Below are positions 8,716-16,937 of a DNA stretch of 64,000 nucleotides, piece by piece. The number at the start of each line of letters is the position of its first letter. Within the stretch, counting starts at the first letter, position 1. The notes below the pieces were generated by a model. It saw only the letters and a list, made by a program, of their open reading frames with translations. It was not told the origin of the DNA and did not search any database. Source of the stretch: Polyangiaceae bacterium (GTDB lineage Bacteria; Myxococcota_A; Polyangia; Polyangiales; Polyangiaceae). The position numbers and the translations under genes were made by a program. Location: NCBI GenBank assembly GCA_019637295.1, contig JAHBVX010000011.1, forward strand, positions 177,470 to 241,469, written 5' to 3'.

Positions 8716-9606
8716 ATGTCCGGTCGGCTTCTCGCGCTGTTCCTCGCGGTCTTTGCTGGCTGCGGCAACGAAGACGGACGCCCGCCTGGGCGGCCCTACG
8801 GTGGCGGGGGGGCCAAGGGTTGCGTCGACGGGTCTGGCGGCACGTCCGCCGCGGGAGGCTCGCAGGCGGGCGGCTCCGCCGGCAGCTCCGGAGCTGCCGG
8901 CAGCTCCGGCACGAGCGACGCCGGGTTGGCCGGCGCGGGTGGTAGCAGCGGCGCCGATGGCGGGACCACGACCGGCGGCTCCGCCGGAGCGACTGGGTCC
9001 GGAGGTTCCACGGCGAGCAGTGGTGGGTGCGCAGGTACGGGCAGCGGCGGCGCTCCGGCCGCTGCCCCGACCTTCCCGATCCAGTCCTGCGTGATCACCC
9101 AGCACTGTCAGTCTGGGGCGACGTGCGACGCCTTCAACAAGAACGCCACCAGCGCGGACTGTCCGAGCGGGAGTCTGGCGCCGGGCGCGTGCGAGCTCGG
9201 CACCGCGGTCGGTGCCTGCGTCTCCCAGGTGGGCAATCGTTGCTCGATGACGTTCGGCTATCCACCCATCCATACCGAGAGTGGCGCGCGAACGGTGTGC
9301 GAGAACGGCGGAGGCTTCTTCGTGTCGACCGCCGGCTGCGACGTCGCTCATCGCTGCGACGCGGTCCTGCAGCTCGGGCAGTGCGCGGAGTTCAGCGCGA
9401 AGTACGGCGCGGCTGCGGTGAAGAGTGCCTGCGGCGCTGGCGCCTACACGGCGAAGGCCGAGTGCTCTCGCAAGAACGCGGTGGGCGGCTGTCTCCTAGT
9501 CGATGGCAGCCATTGCGCCACGGTCTGGTACTACAAGAGCGACTTCGGCCTGACGGCTGCCCGCAAGGCGTGCTCGCAGTCCGGCGGGCATTTCCTCGAG
9601 CCGTGA
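8716..9606 (+). CDS. Gly/Ser-linker lipoprotein with Cys-rich C-terminal domain
   Basis: A 296-residue lipoprotein. The signal peptide MSGRLLALFLAVFAGC ends in a lipobox FAGC. Residues of about 28-120 are a low-complexity Gly/Ser/Ala linker, typical of myxobacterial surface lipoproteins. The C-terminal 180 residues form a Cys-rich domain with repeated spacing (SCVITQHCQSGATC, ACELGTAVGACVSQVG, CSRKNAVGGCLLVDGSHC, ARKACSQSGGHFLEP) suggesting two or three disulfide-bonded repeats. No enzyme motif was recognised. It is convergent with the formylglycine-generating-enzyme-like gene, with only 11 bp between the stops. Confidence 0.78.
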   Translation: MSGRLLALFLAVFAGCGNEDGRPPGRPYGGGGAKGCVDGSGGTSAAGGSQAGGSAGSSGAAGSSGTSDAGLAGAGGSSGADGGTTTGGSAGATGSGGSTASSGGCAGTGSGGAPAAAPTFPIQSCVITQHCQSGATCDAFNKNATSADCPSGSLAPGACELGTAVGACVSQVGNRCSMTFGYPPIHTESGARTVCENGGGFFVSTAGCDVAHRCDAVLQLGQCAEFSAKYGAAAVKSACGAGAYTAKAECSRKNAVGGCLLVDGSHCATVWYYKSDFGLTAARKACSQSGGHFLEP

Positions 9607-9617
9607 CCGGGGCCGGG

Positions 9618-10553
9618 TCAGCCGGCGCCGGGGTCTCTGCAGCAGCGAAAACTCACGAAGTAGTAGCGGAACTCGGGCTCGTGGCTGGTCGTGACCGGCC
9701 GACACGCGTTGCGGACGTGCCCCCAAGCGCCACCCTTGAGTGCCGCGAACACCGCCCGCTCCTCGGGGCGATCGCGATCCGCCAGGGCCCACTCATCGAC
9801 GTTGCCCGTCAGGTCGTGGACGCCGAAACCGCTGACGCAGCCCGCCTTCGAGCCGCTCGGGACGCCCTGCCACAAGCGCTCGAGCTCGGGGCCGCTGATG
9901 GACGGGTCCGGCGAGTAGATCTTCTTCAGGCTGGGACTGATCCAGCGATTGTCGATGTTACACATCTCGCTGGACCGCGCCCAACCGTAAGGGAAGGGCG
10001 TCTCCCGTGGTCCTTCGCAGGCGGCTACCCACTCGCTCTCGTAGCAGAGGCGCTTGCCCAGCGCGGCGCACTCACCGGTCGCTTCGTACCAGTCGACCAT
10101 CACCCGGGGCCTCTTGCCGAGCTCGTTGGGGAACTCGTAGCGATCGATGCAGAAGTCGAGGGCGACTCGCGGCGCGCGGCACGTCTGCAGCCCCTCCTTG
10201 AAACGGTGACAGATGCTCAGGCGGTTGGCCTTGTCGTACTCGTTCTTCAGACAGTGTCGCTCCATGTCCGGGCAGAAGTTCATCTGGACGTGTTGCATGT
10301 CCGGCGGACAAGCGCTCGAGGTCGCAGCACCGGCATCGAGCTCGACGCCGCCGTCCGCGGCGGCGCCGCCGGGTCGCCCGCCCGCCAGCCCTGCCGGCGG
10401 CGGGGACGTCGGGCTCGGAGCCCCCTGGGGGGCCCGCGCCGGCTGCGGATCCGTGCCGCAGCCCGACGCGAACCCCGCGAGCCCGAGCCCGAGCGCGAGC
10501 CCGCATCCGAGTCCTCGCGGTCCGCGAGGGAAGGAGATCGTCGCTCGGCTCAC
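9618..10553 (-). CDS. Formylglycine-generating-enzyme-like (SUMF1) lipoprotein
   Basis: A 311-residue lipoprotein (lipobox ASGC near residue 32) with a Pro/Gly-rich linker and a SUMF1/FGE-sulfatase domain from about residue 90. Seen motifs: FCIDRYEFPNE, ALGKRLCYESEWVAACEGP, TPFPYGWA, VHDLTGNVDEWA, LKGGAWGHVRNACRPV and RYYFVSFRCCRD. FGE itself oxidises a sulfatase Cys to formylglycine, but many bacterial relatives act in other periplasmic roles, so the substrate is uncertain. A sulfatase-superfamily protein is encoded at 52024-54234, far away and of a type that does not need formylglycine. The start is GTG. Confidence 0.82.
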   Translation of the reverse strand: MSRATISFPRGPRGLGCGLALGLGLAGFASGCGTDPQPARAPQGAPSPTSPPPAGLAGGRPGGAAADGGVELDAGAATSSACPPDMQHVQMNFCPDMERHCLKNEYDKANRLSICHRFKEGLQTCRAPRVALDFCIDRYEFPNELGKRPRVMVDWYEATGECAALGKRLCYESEWVAACEGPRETPFPYGWARSSEMCNIDNRWISPSLKKIYSPDPSISGPELERLWQGVPSGSKAGCVSGFGVHDLTGNVDEWALADRDRPEERAVFAALKGGAWGHVRNACRPVTTSHEPEFRYYFVSFRCCRDPGAG

Positions 10554-10707
10554 GGCGAGGTCTTACATCACCGCTCGCCACACGGCGACCGTCTCAGGGC
10601 TGCTCGTTCCGGGATGCTGCAGCGTCCTTCCGCAGCGTGACCTGGCAAGAGCCCCGCGCCTCTCCCGAGCAAGAGGGCGCACCACGGCAACGACCGGCGA
10701 GGCCGTC

Positions 10708-11337
10708 CTAGGGCGCGGCGCCGTCCCGCTCCGGCGGAGGCGGATCGAGGACGACGAGCGGCGCGAGGCGCTTCAGCGAGCGCGGGCCGATGCCTTTGAC
10801 GCGCAGTAGATCACGCAGCTTGCGGAACTTCCCGAGCCGGGTGCGGAGCGCCACGATCTGCTCGGCGCGACGCTTGCCGACGCCGGGCAGGCGCGTGAGC
10901 TCGACCTCGCTGGCCAGGTTGAGGATGACCTTGCCATCGGCGGTGATTCCGCTCGCGGGCGGAGCTTGCGACTCGGCGAGCGCGCTGTCCCCCGTCTCGT
11001 CTCGCGGGTGCAGCGGCGGCTCGGCAGGCGGCAGAGCAACGGGTGGCGCGCCGGCGACCTCGGACGCGGACGGCGTTGGCCACCAGGTGTCGCCCGTCGC
11101 AGCGGCAGCGGCCAGCGGAGTCCACTTGGCTGCGCTCGCCGTGGGCAAGTCCACGACGATGGCGAGCGCGCCTGCGCCGGCCATCGTGAGTATGCCGCCC
11201 ACGACCAGCATGAGCTTGAGCCAAGCGCTGATCGCGGACGCGGGGGCCGGCGTGCGGCCCCCGCCCACGTCCCGTGGAGCGTCCTCCCGTTCCCGCGACT
11301 GCGGGTGATCGATGGGTTCGTGTCGGAAGGGGGTCAC
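10708..11337 (-). CDS. ComEA-like membrane protein with helix-hairpin-helix domain
   Basis: A 209-residue protein with a polar N-terminus, one membrane helix (about 38-62, LKLMLVVGGILTMAGAGALA), a variable linker and a C-terminal tandem helix-hairpin-helix domain: LNLASEVELTRLPGVGKRRA, then LRDLLRVKGIGPRSLKRLAP. This is the layout of ComEA, which binds double-stranded DNA at the cell surface during natural transformation; related HhH proteins also occur without competence. The GTG start at 11337 follows a good Shine-Dalgarno sequence (AAGGAGAC). It is 10 bp downstream of a small conserved gene, and the two are probably co-transcribed. Confidence 0.8.
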   Translation of the reverse strand: MTPFRHEPIDHPQSREREDAPRDVGGGRTPAPASAISAWLKLMLVVGGILTMAGAGALAIVVDLPTASAAKWTPLAAAAATGDTWWPTPSASEVAGAPPVALPPAEPPLHPRDETGDSALAESQAPPASGITADGKVILNLASEVELTRLPGVGKRRAEQIVALRTRLGKFRKLRDLLRVKGIGPRSLKRLAPLVVLDPPPPERDGAAP

Positions 11338-11347
11338 GGGGTCTCCT

Positions 11348-11581
11348 TCACGACAGCTCGGTGAACGCCTCGGCAGCGCCTGGGCGACGGCTGGCTGCGC
11401 CGGCCGACTCGTCCCGCGGCACGTAGTCGCGGATGTGCAGCTCTCCGCTCACCGGCATGGCCTCGAGCTTCACGTTCAGCGAACCGTCGCGGTTCACGAA
11501 CGCAACCCCGATGCGATTCCAGTAGCTCTTCCCCTCGCGCTCGCTGATCACGTAGACGACCTTCATCTTGATGTTGTTCAT
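11348..11581 (-). CDS. Small conserved hypothetical protein
   Basis: A 77-residue soluble protein, MNNIKMKVVYVISEREGKSY, with two predicted strands and a WNRIGVAFVNRDGSLNVKLE core. The segment reads as a compact beta fold resembling small proteins found near DNA-handling genes, but I do not recognise the family with certainty. The start at 11581 follows AGGAGTCAGTC, a strong ribosome-binding site, which is why the longer upstream frame was rejected. The C-terminal 20 residues are Ala/Arg-rich and likely disordered. It precedes the ComEA-like gene by 10 bp. Confidence 0.72.
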   Translation of the reverse strand: MNNIKMKVVYVISEREGKSYWNRIGVAFVNRDGSLNVKLEAMPVSGELHIRDYVPRDESAGAASRRPGAAEAFTELS

Positions 11582-11702
11582 GACTGACTCCTGGTGTTTC
11601 TGCCCCGCCAAGCGCGGGGGTCGAGGGCTGCATCTTCAAGCGGCGTGCCGACGTCCGGGCTGGTGATTCCCAGCGAAAAATGCGGTGGCAGCGTGGCGAA
11701 AG

Positions 11703-11725
11703 GGCTGGCCGCCTGGCGGCCAGCC
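11703..11725. other. Perfect inverted repeat in a divergent intergenic region
   Basis: Two 10-bp arms, GGCTGGCCGC and GCGGCCAGCC, around a CTG loop. It lies in the 221-bp gap between the minus-strand gene starting at 11581 and the plus-strand gene starting near 11803, so it may be an operator or a structured leader. There is no T-run, which argues against a simple terminator. The rest of this gap shows no gene. Confidence 0.4.
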
Positions 11726-11802
11726 GCCAGCGGATCGCCACCCCGGGCCAGGCGGGCGGATCTCGGGCGCGCCGGAGGGCGCCGCTGTGGAATGATGCCG
11801 AC

Positions 11803-13173
11803 GTGGCAAGGGCCGGCGATCGCGGAGCGAGCTGGTCGGCGGCGGCCGGCGGCCTCCGCCGCTCGGCGTGGGTGCTCGGGCTGGTCACGCTCGCGAGCGT
11901 CGCGCTGCAACTCTACACGACGTGGGTTGGGCTGCAGCTCCGGCTCGAGCCCGAGCGCGCCGCCGAGTGGACGCGTCAGCTGGGGGCCGGCGGCTTGTCC
12001 TACCGGCTCTTCTACAGCCTCGCCATGGTGGTGTTGGCAGCGGCGCTGCTCGCGGTGTCGCGGGTGCCGAGCAGCACCCGGGCCGTGACGCCCGCCCTGC
12101 TCGCCGCGGTCGCGTTCGGCGCCGCGTCCGTGTTCAACGTGCTCTCCTTGGGCCACGCGGGCGACGGCAGCGCAGATCCGGCGCTGTTCGTGTTGATCGC
12201 GGCCCGCAGCGTCGGGCTAGTCGCGCTGCTGGTCGCTGTCCTGTTGATCGCCGACGCGCTCCGCTGTGGCGTGCGCGGCGCGAGGCGAGGCGCGCTGATC
12301 GGACTGGGGCTCGTGGACCTCGTCGTGCCCGCGTCACGGCTGTTCGTTCGGGAGCACAGCGACAGCTGGACCACCCGACTGCTGCTGGTCAGCCTGCAGC
12401 TCGCGTTCGCGGCGCTGCTGGTGCGCGCGCTGCTCCTCGCCAGCAGGGCCGCCGCCAGTCAGGGCACGGGCGAGCGGACCGAGCCGGCGAGCGAGCCCGG
12501 GCCGGCGAGCGAGCCCGGGCCGGCGAGCGAGCCCGGGCCCGCGCCGCAACCGGCTCGCAGTCCTGCCGCGCTCGGGCGATCGCTGCCCGTCGGACGACGC
12601 CTGAGCGCGAGCTTGGGCGTGCTGCTGGGAGTCGGCCTGCTCCCCGCGTGGGAGATCGCGACCGACGCTCGCTACGAGCGGGCCGAGCTCGGACGCCTGT
12701 ACGGTCTCGACGCCCCATCGCCCGAGGGCGCTTGGATCCTCGGTGCGCTGCTGCTCGCGGCGCCGCTGCTGGCGCTCTGGCTATGGCGAGCGCTCGCCGA
12801 GTCGCCTCACGGCGCGCGCCTGGCGTGCGCCGTGGCCATCCTGCTCGGGGCGGGCCACGCGGTCTGGGCGGTGCGAGACGCCGCGCTGCACCGCGCCCAC
12901 CAGGTCCGCGCGTGGCCCGTGTGCGCCGCCGACGCCGGGGAGGTCAGCGCGACGATCGATGGTGTCCGCGGGCCACACGCCGCCGATGGAACGCCTTGCG
13001 TCCGACTCGTCGAGCGTCAAGTGCAGAAGGAGTCCCCCGTGTCGGTGCAGGAGGGGATCGTCCAAATCTCTGCGAGGTTCCCGACGGACCGCTGGACGCT
13101 CGGCGTCGGCAGTCTGAGCGTGCTGCTGTCGCTGGGCATGGCCGCGTTCGTCTCATTTCGGCGTGTCGACTGA
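11803..13173 (+). CDS. Polytopic membrane protein of unknown function
   Basis: A predicted inner-membrane protein of 456 residues. About six hydrophobic helices lie in the N-terminal half (for example SAWVLGLVTLASVALQLY, LFYSLAMVVLAAALLAVS, LIGLGLVDLVVPASRLF), then a linker containing a short Glu-Pro-Gly-Pro-Ala-Ser repeat. Two or three more helices follow, then an extracytoplasmic loop with two Cys (PVCAADAGEV, GTPCVRLV) and a last helix ending SFRRVD. The GTG at 11803 was chosen as the start because upstream sequence is Arg-rich and contains the inverted repeat; this start is uncertain. No family was recognised. The two Cys may form a disulfide outside the membrane. Confidence 0.65.
   Translation: MARAGDRGASWSAAAGGLRRSAWVLGLVTLASVALQLYTTWVGLQLRLEPERAAEWTRQLGAGGLSYRLFYSLAMVVLAAALLAVSRVPSSTRAVTPALLAAVAFGAASVFNVLSLGHAGDGSADPALFVLIAARSVGLVALLVAVLLIADALRCGVRGARRGALIGLGLVDLVVPASRLFVREHSDSWTTRLLLVSLQLAFAALLVRALLLASRAAASQGTGERTEPASEPGPASEPGPASEPGPAPQPARSPAALGRSLPVGRRLSASLGVLLGVGLLPAWEIATDARYERAELGRLYGLDAPSPEGAWILGALLLAAPLLALWLWRALAESPHGARLACAVAILLGAGHAVWAVRDAALHRAHQVRAWPVCAADAGEVSATIDGVRGPHAADGTPCVRLVERQVQKESPVSVQEGIVQISARFPTDRWTLGVGSLSVLLSLGMAAFVSFRRVD
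12481..12540 (+). repeat. 18-bp in-frame tandem repeat
   Basis: Three near-perfect copies of an 18-bp unit (GAGCCCGGGCCGGCGAGC) within the membrane-protein gene, encoding repeated Glu-Pro-Gly-Pro-Ala-Ser. The unit keeps the reading frame, so copy-number changes would only lengthen or shorten the linker between membrane segments. Confidence 0.8.
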
Positions 13174-13265
13174 CCAGAATCGTGCCTGCGGGTGTTCGAT
13201 TTCCGGCCCGAACCTTTGCGACGTCACTGCGCGCGTGATACCCCAAATTCTCCGAGGAGGATTGC

Positions 13266-14354
13266 ATGAGTCACTCGAAGTCCGCTTCCCCGACCCTCTC
13301 CCGTCGCGCGCTGGTCCAAGGCGCGCTTGGTGCCGGCGCCGCGCTGACCCTGGCCGCACCCGAGGCGGCCGCGCAGCCGTCGGCGGACACGCTGCTCGCC
13401 AGGCCGCCCGACGGGTTCGTGCCCATGGCGGCGCCTGGGCGCGTCGTGAAGGTCAGCGCGAAGGGCTCGTTCAAGGACATCATGCAGCCCAACCTGCTGT
13501 GGCCCAAGCCCGAGGTCGCCAAGCAGTTGCTCGAGAAGGCGATGATGGAGCTCACGGGCGCATCGAACCTGGTCGAGTCGCTCAAGCGCTTCATTCATCC
13601 CAAGGACATCGTCGCGATCAAGCCGAACGGCATCGCTGGCCAGAAGGGTCACACCATGGCCACGAACTTCGAGCTCGTGCTGCCCGTGGTGGAGGCCTTG
13701 CTCGCGCTCGGCGTGCCCGCGGAGAACCTGATGGTGTACGAGCAGTTCCCATCCTTCCTGATGGGGACGCGAGTGAACGTGCGAAACTGGAAGCTGCCCG
13801 AGGGTGTCAAGACGGGTACGCACAACAACAACAACCACCCGATGCAGGACATCCGCATCTACCAGGGTATCCCCACGCGCTACAGCAAGTTCTTGCTGGA
13901 CGCGACGGCCGTCATCGACATGAGCCAAATCAAGGATCACTCGATCTGCGGCTACACGGGGTGCATGAAGAACATCACTCACGGCAACGTGAACAACCCG
14001 CACGACCACCATGCCTTCCAGGCCAGTCCCGCGATCGCGATGCTGTACAATCACCCGATCGTGACCAGTCGCGTGCGCCTGCACATCACGGATGCCTTCA
14101 AGATCACCTACGACAAGGGGCCGCTCGACAAGGACCCGAACACGCGAGTACCCCACGGTGCGGTGTACGTGGCCACCGATCCCGTCGCGCATGATGTCGT
14201 GGGGTGGAAGGTGATCGACGAAGAGCGCAAGAACCGTGGACTCAAGTCGCTGGCGGACTCCAAGCGCGAGCCGCGCTACATCCGCACCGCGGGTGAGCTC
14301 GGCCTCGGCATCGCCGACGACAACGAAATCCGCCTGCGCAGCTTCGAGGTCTGA
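13266..14354 (+). CDS. DUF362-domain protein with Tat-type signal
   Basis: A 362-residue protein starting MSHSKSASPTLSRRALVQGA, a twin-arginine-like signal (SRRALVQ) followed by an Ala-rich hydrophobic stretch that ends near AAA-QP. The body matches the DUF362 family: KDIVAIKPNGIAGQKGHTMA, FLLDATAVIDMSQIKDHSIC, YTGCMKNITHGNVNNP and TDPVAHDVVGWKVIDEE. Members often occur near iron-sulfur or metal-centre proteins, but their chemistry is unsettled. Tat export would imply folding with a cofactor before transport. GAGGAGG lies 5-7 bp upstream of the ATG. A second, leaderless DUF362 protein is at 43946-45460. Confidence 0.85.
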   Translation: MSHSKSASPTLSRRALVQGALGAGAALTLAAPEAAAQPSADTLLARPPDGFVPMAAPGRVVKVSAKGSFKDIMQPNLLWPKPEVAKQLLEKAMMELTGASNLVESLKRFIHPKDIVAIKPNGIAGQKGHTMATNFELVLPVVEALLALGVPAENLMVYEQFPSFLMGTRVNVRNWKLPEGVKTGTHNNNNHPMQDIRIYQGIPTRYSKFLLDATAVIDMSQIKDHSICGYTGCMKNITHGNVNNPHDHHAFQASPAIAMLYNHPIVTSRVRLHITDAFKITYDKGPLDKDPNTRVPHGAVYVATDPVAHDVVGWKVIDEERKNRGLKSLADSKREPRYIRTAGELGLGIADDNEIRLRSFEV

Positions 14355-14373
14355 CGCGGACCTGGGTCTGCGA

Positions 14374-15036
14374 CTACTTGCTCGTTACCTTCAGCGGCGT
14401 GCGCCACAGGTACACGTCGTGGTCGCGAGAGTCTTTCACGGGCACGACCAGTTGGCGCTCGGGCTTGACGCCCGCCATGTCGAAGTCGTGACTGACGATG
14501 CGTGACCCGGGAGCGAGCTTCTGGAGCTGGGGGATGAGCTTCACGTTGAGCTCGGGCAGCAAGTACAGCGTGATGACGTTGGCGGCCGAGAGGTCGAGCT
14601 CGAAGATGTCCTTCTCCTCGATCGTCACCAGGTGACCGACCTTGTTCTTCTCCACGTTCTCGCGAGCCTCGGCGACCCGGTTGGGATCGATGTCGTAGCC
14701 GATGGCGCGCACGCCGTACTTCTTGGCGGCGGTCACCACGATGCGTCCGTCGCCGCAGCCCAGATCGTAGAGCAGCTCACCCTTCTTGGGCTTGACGAGC
14801 TCGAGCATCTTGTCGACCACGGGTTGGGGCGTGGGGACGTACACCACGTCCGGGGTGCGTCTGGACTCGGGCTCGGGCTCGGGCTCGGGGGCGACTTCCG
14901 GCTCTGGCGCTGGCGGCTCGACCGCGGCGATGGGCGCCGGCTCGGGGTCGGGGGTCACCGGCTCGGTGACTCGGGGCTCCTGGGCGGCACACGCCACCGC
15001 GAGGGACACAACAAACCAGGGCAGGGCGCGACGCAT
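14374..15036 (-). CDS. Methyltransferase-fold protein with lipoprotein signal
   Basis: A 220-residue protein. The N-terminus MRRALPWFVVSLAVACAAQE is a lipoprotein-type signal with the lipid-modified Cys at residue 16, followed by an acidic Pro/Glu linker. From about residue 65 it is a class I SAM-dependent methyltransferase fold: DVVYVPTPQPVVDKMLELVK, motif I LYDLGCGDGRIVVTAA, AIGYDIDPNRVAEAREN (acidic residue binding the ribose), and DLSAANVITLYLLPELN. Export of a SAM-dependent enzyme is odd, because SAM is not known to be supplied to the periplasm. The start at 15036 follows GAGGAGG with good spacing. The gene is convergent with the DUF362 gene, 19 bp apart. Confidence 0.8.
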   Translation of the reverse strand: MRRALPWFVVSLAVACAAQEPRVTEPVTPDPEPAPIAAVEPPAPEPEVAPEPEPEPESRRTPDVVYVPTPQPVVDKMLELVKPKKGELLYDLGCGDGRIVVTAAKKYGVRAIGYDIDPNRVAEARENVEKNKVGHLVTIEEKDIFELDLSAANVITLYLLPELNVKLIPQLQKLAPGSRIVSHDFDMAGVKPERQLVVPVKDSRDHDVYLWRTPLKVTSK

Positions 15037-15142
15037 GATGACCTCCTCTGAATTCCGGCCCCGGAGGTAGCAGAGGACGCGGCGGGCTCGCAACGATAAG
15101 TCAGCCCACCATGCCAAAGCCCCGGATCTACATGGGTTGCGG

Positions 15143-15697
15143 TCAGGTGCGCCAGACCACCACCGGCGGCGGCGGGCAGTCCGGCTCACACCAGAACGAC
15201 AGCGAGCGGGGTCGGGCGTGCGCGATGAGCCCCACCGCCAGGAGGATGGCAACGACGAAGAAGGTGCCATGTCGCTCGGCGGGCCAGCCTCGCAGCGCGC
15301 TGTCGAACGCCCCGCAGGCGCGGCTCGGCCAGGGGTGGACGTGAGCGATCCACGACCGCAGCTCACGGCTCAGCCGGCCAGTGGCGGGCCGCGGTGCGGG
15401 TTCCCACTCGAGCGGCTCCGAGCTGCTGGAGCGCGACCGCGGGGTCGTGGTCCGGCCGACGGTCCGAGCCCGCGCCTGGTCGTAGTGGGCGCGGCGGGCC
15501 GGGTCGAGCAGCACCCCTGCGGCTCGATTCAGCGTGGTCATGCGCTCGAGCGCGCGCCGGTCGTGGGGGTTGAGATCCGGGTGGCTCTGCCTGGCGAGGC
15601 GCCGATAGGCGCGCCGGATGTCCAGGGGGGTAGCGGCGGGGGTGAGTTCCAGCAGGGCGTACAAGTCGAGAGCGAGCAAGTCCTTACCGAGCCGCAT
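15143..15697 (-). CDS. J-domain protein with C-terminal membrane helix
   Basis: A 184-residue protein. The first 75 residues are a DnaJ J-domain: DLYALLELTPAATPLDIRRA, then the diagnostic His-Pro-Asp in LARQSHPDLNPHD, then NRAAGVLLDPARRAHYD. There is no Gly/Phe region or zinc domain. The C-terminus holds one hydrophobic helix (TFFVVAILLAVGLIAHA) and a short Cys-containing tail (WCEPDCPPPP). It should dock DnaK at the membrane (type III J-protein). The start at 15697 (MRLGKDLLALD) places the J-domain right at the N-terminus. The DnaK partner is not in the window. Confidence 0.85.
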   Translation of the reverse strand: MRLGKDLLALDLYALLELTPAATPLDIRRAYRRLARQSHPDLNPHDRRALERMTTLNRAAGVLLDPARRAHYDQARARTVGRTTTPRSRSSSSEPLEWEPAPRPATGRLSRELRSWIAHVHPWPSRACGAFDSALRGWPAERHGTFFVVAILLAVGLIAHARPRSLSFWCEPDCPPPPVVVWRT

Positions 15698-15861
15698 GCG
15701 CCACGTCCTTCTGGCCCCGCGGGCCCAACAGGAGGCGATGACAGCCTGCCGCGGCCGGAGTTCCCGGAAATCTTCTCGGACCCGGGACAAAGGCGGATGA
15801 CGCGGGTGGTGCGTTCGCTCGAGAGGGCGCATCATTTGGCCTGACCCTCCGTCTGACCACC

Positions 15862-16551
15862 ATGCGTCCGCTCTGGATCCTGACCCTCTCGTGCGCGGCC
15901 TGCGGCTCGTCGCCACAGACCCAGCCGCCGGGCGCGCCGCCGTCCCCCGCTTCGGTGTCGGTGGCGGAACCGGGTGGGGACGCGCACGATGGGCACTGGG
16001 CCGCGCTGACCCGTCAGCTCGCGGAGCCCTGGGGACGGCGCAACGACAAGGACGACCAGCTCCACGCGCCCATGCCCGACTGGGAGCGCTGGAAGCGCGT
16101 ACGCTTCTGGGGCGTGAAGCACTTCACGGGCTTCCGCTATGGTGACGATCACCACGTCGTCTCGGTCGCGTTCGTGCTCGAGGTGCCCGAAGGCTCCAAG
16201 CAGTCCTCGGCGACCTGTATGCGTCGCTTCGAGGCTTGGGTCCGACCTCAGATCCGCGGGCACGAGATCCAGCTCACTCCCCAGGGCGAGCACACCGTGA
16301 CCTGGAAAGAGCAATCCATCGCCATCAAGTCGGTGGACGGCTACGTGGACACCGCGTTCTCGCGCCGGGAGTTCTCCGCGGCTTGGGCCGCCTACCCCGC
16401 GTATCCGGACGCTTGTCTGGTCTACGGCGTCGCGGTGCCGTGGCGCAAGCAGCGGGAGCTCGCCCGCCAGGTCCGGGACCGCTGGGTCCAGGAGGGCTTC
16501 GAAAAGATCGTCACGCTCACCGAGACCCGACCCGTTCGCAAGGAGGAGTGA
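15862..16551 (+). CDS. Lipoprotein of unknown function
   Basis: A 229-residue lipoprotein: signal MRPLWILTLSCAAC with the lipid-modified Cys in the SCAAC stretch, a short Pro/Ala-rich linker, then a globular domain rich in aromatic residues (WERWKRVRFWGVKHFTGFRY, HHVVSVAFVLEV). Single Cys residues occur in ATCMRRFEAWVRP and DACLVYGVAVP. No family was recognised. Its last base directly abuts the stop codon of the convergent small membrane-protein gene. Confidence 0.72.
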   Translation: MRPLWILTLSCAACGSSPQTQPPGAPPSPASVSVAEPGGDAHDGHWAALTRQLAEPWGRRNDKDDQLHAPMPDWERWKRVRFWGVKHFTGFRYGDDHHVVSVAFVLEVPEGSKQSSATCMRRFEAWVRPQIRGHEIQLTPQGEHTVTWKEQSIAIKSVDGYVDTAFSRREFSAAWAAYPAYPDACLVYGVAVPWRKQRELARQVRDRWVQEGFEKIVTLTETRPVRKEE

Positions 16552-16788
16552 TCACAGCTCCGCGAGGATGCGGGTCGTCAGGTAGGTGAACAGCGCGATG
16601 ATCCACAGCGCGGCGCGTCCCTTCATCCCCGCTTCCATGCCCCAGTACGGCGCCAGCGGCGGAACGACCAGCGCGACGCCGCCGCGCCAACGCGGCGTCC
16701 TGCCGAACAGTCCCAGCGCCAGCGCGACGTGGGTCGTCACGAGCACGGCGAACGAGCCGATGAGCAGGCCCAGCAGGGCGGAGTCCAC
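16552..16788 (-). CDS. Small inner-membrane protein
   Basis: A 78-residue protein with two or three hydrophobic helices: LLGLLIGSFAVLVTTHVALA near the N-terminus, a loop with GRTPRWRGG, VALVVPPLAPYWGMEAGM, and a C-terminal AALWIIALFTYLTTRILA. The start is GTG. I recognise no family. Its very tight convergence with the upstream lipoprotein gene (adjacent stops at 16551/16552) and plausible membrane topology argue that it is real. Confidence 0.6.
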   Translation of the reverse strand: MDSALLGLLIGSFAVLVTTHVALALGLFGRTPRWRGGVALVVPPLAPYWGMEAGMKGRAALWIIALFTYLTTRILAEL

Positions 16789-16937
16789 GGCCGCAAGCTA
16801 ACCCGGCGGAGCCAGGCTCGAACAGGGCTCGCGCCAGCGTGACCGCCCATGGGCGCTTCCCCGGGGGCCGGCCAGCCATTCTCGGGGGGCGTGAGGTTCT
16901 CCGATGACGGCGGCCTCAGGCGGGCTACACTGCGGCG

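Noticed and set aside
9618..10553. Formylglycine-generating enzyme as activator of the sulfatase-like gene at 52024
   Set aside because: The sulfatase-like protein is of the LtaS type with a Ser/Thr nucleophile region and no CxPxR motif was seen, so it should not need formylglycine.
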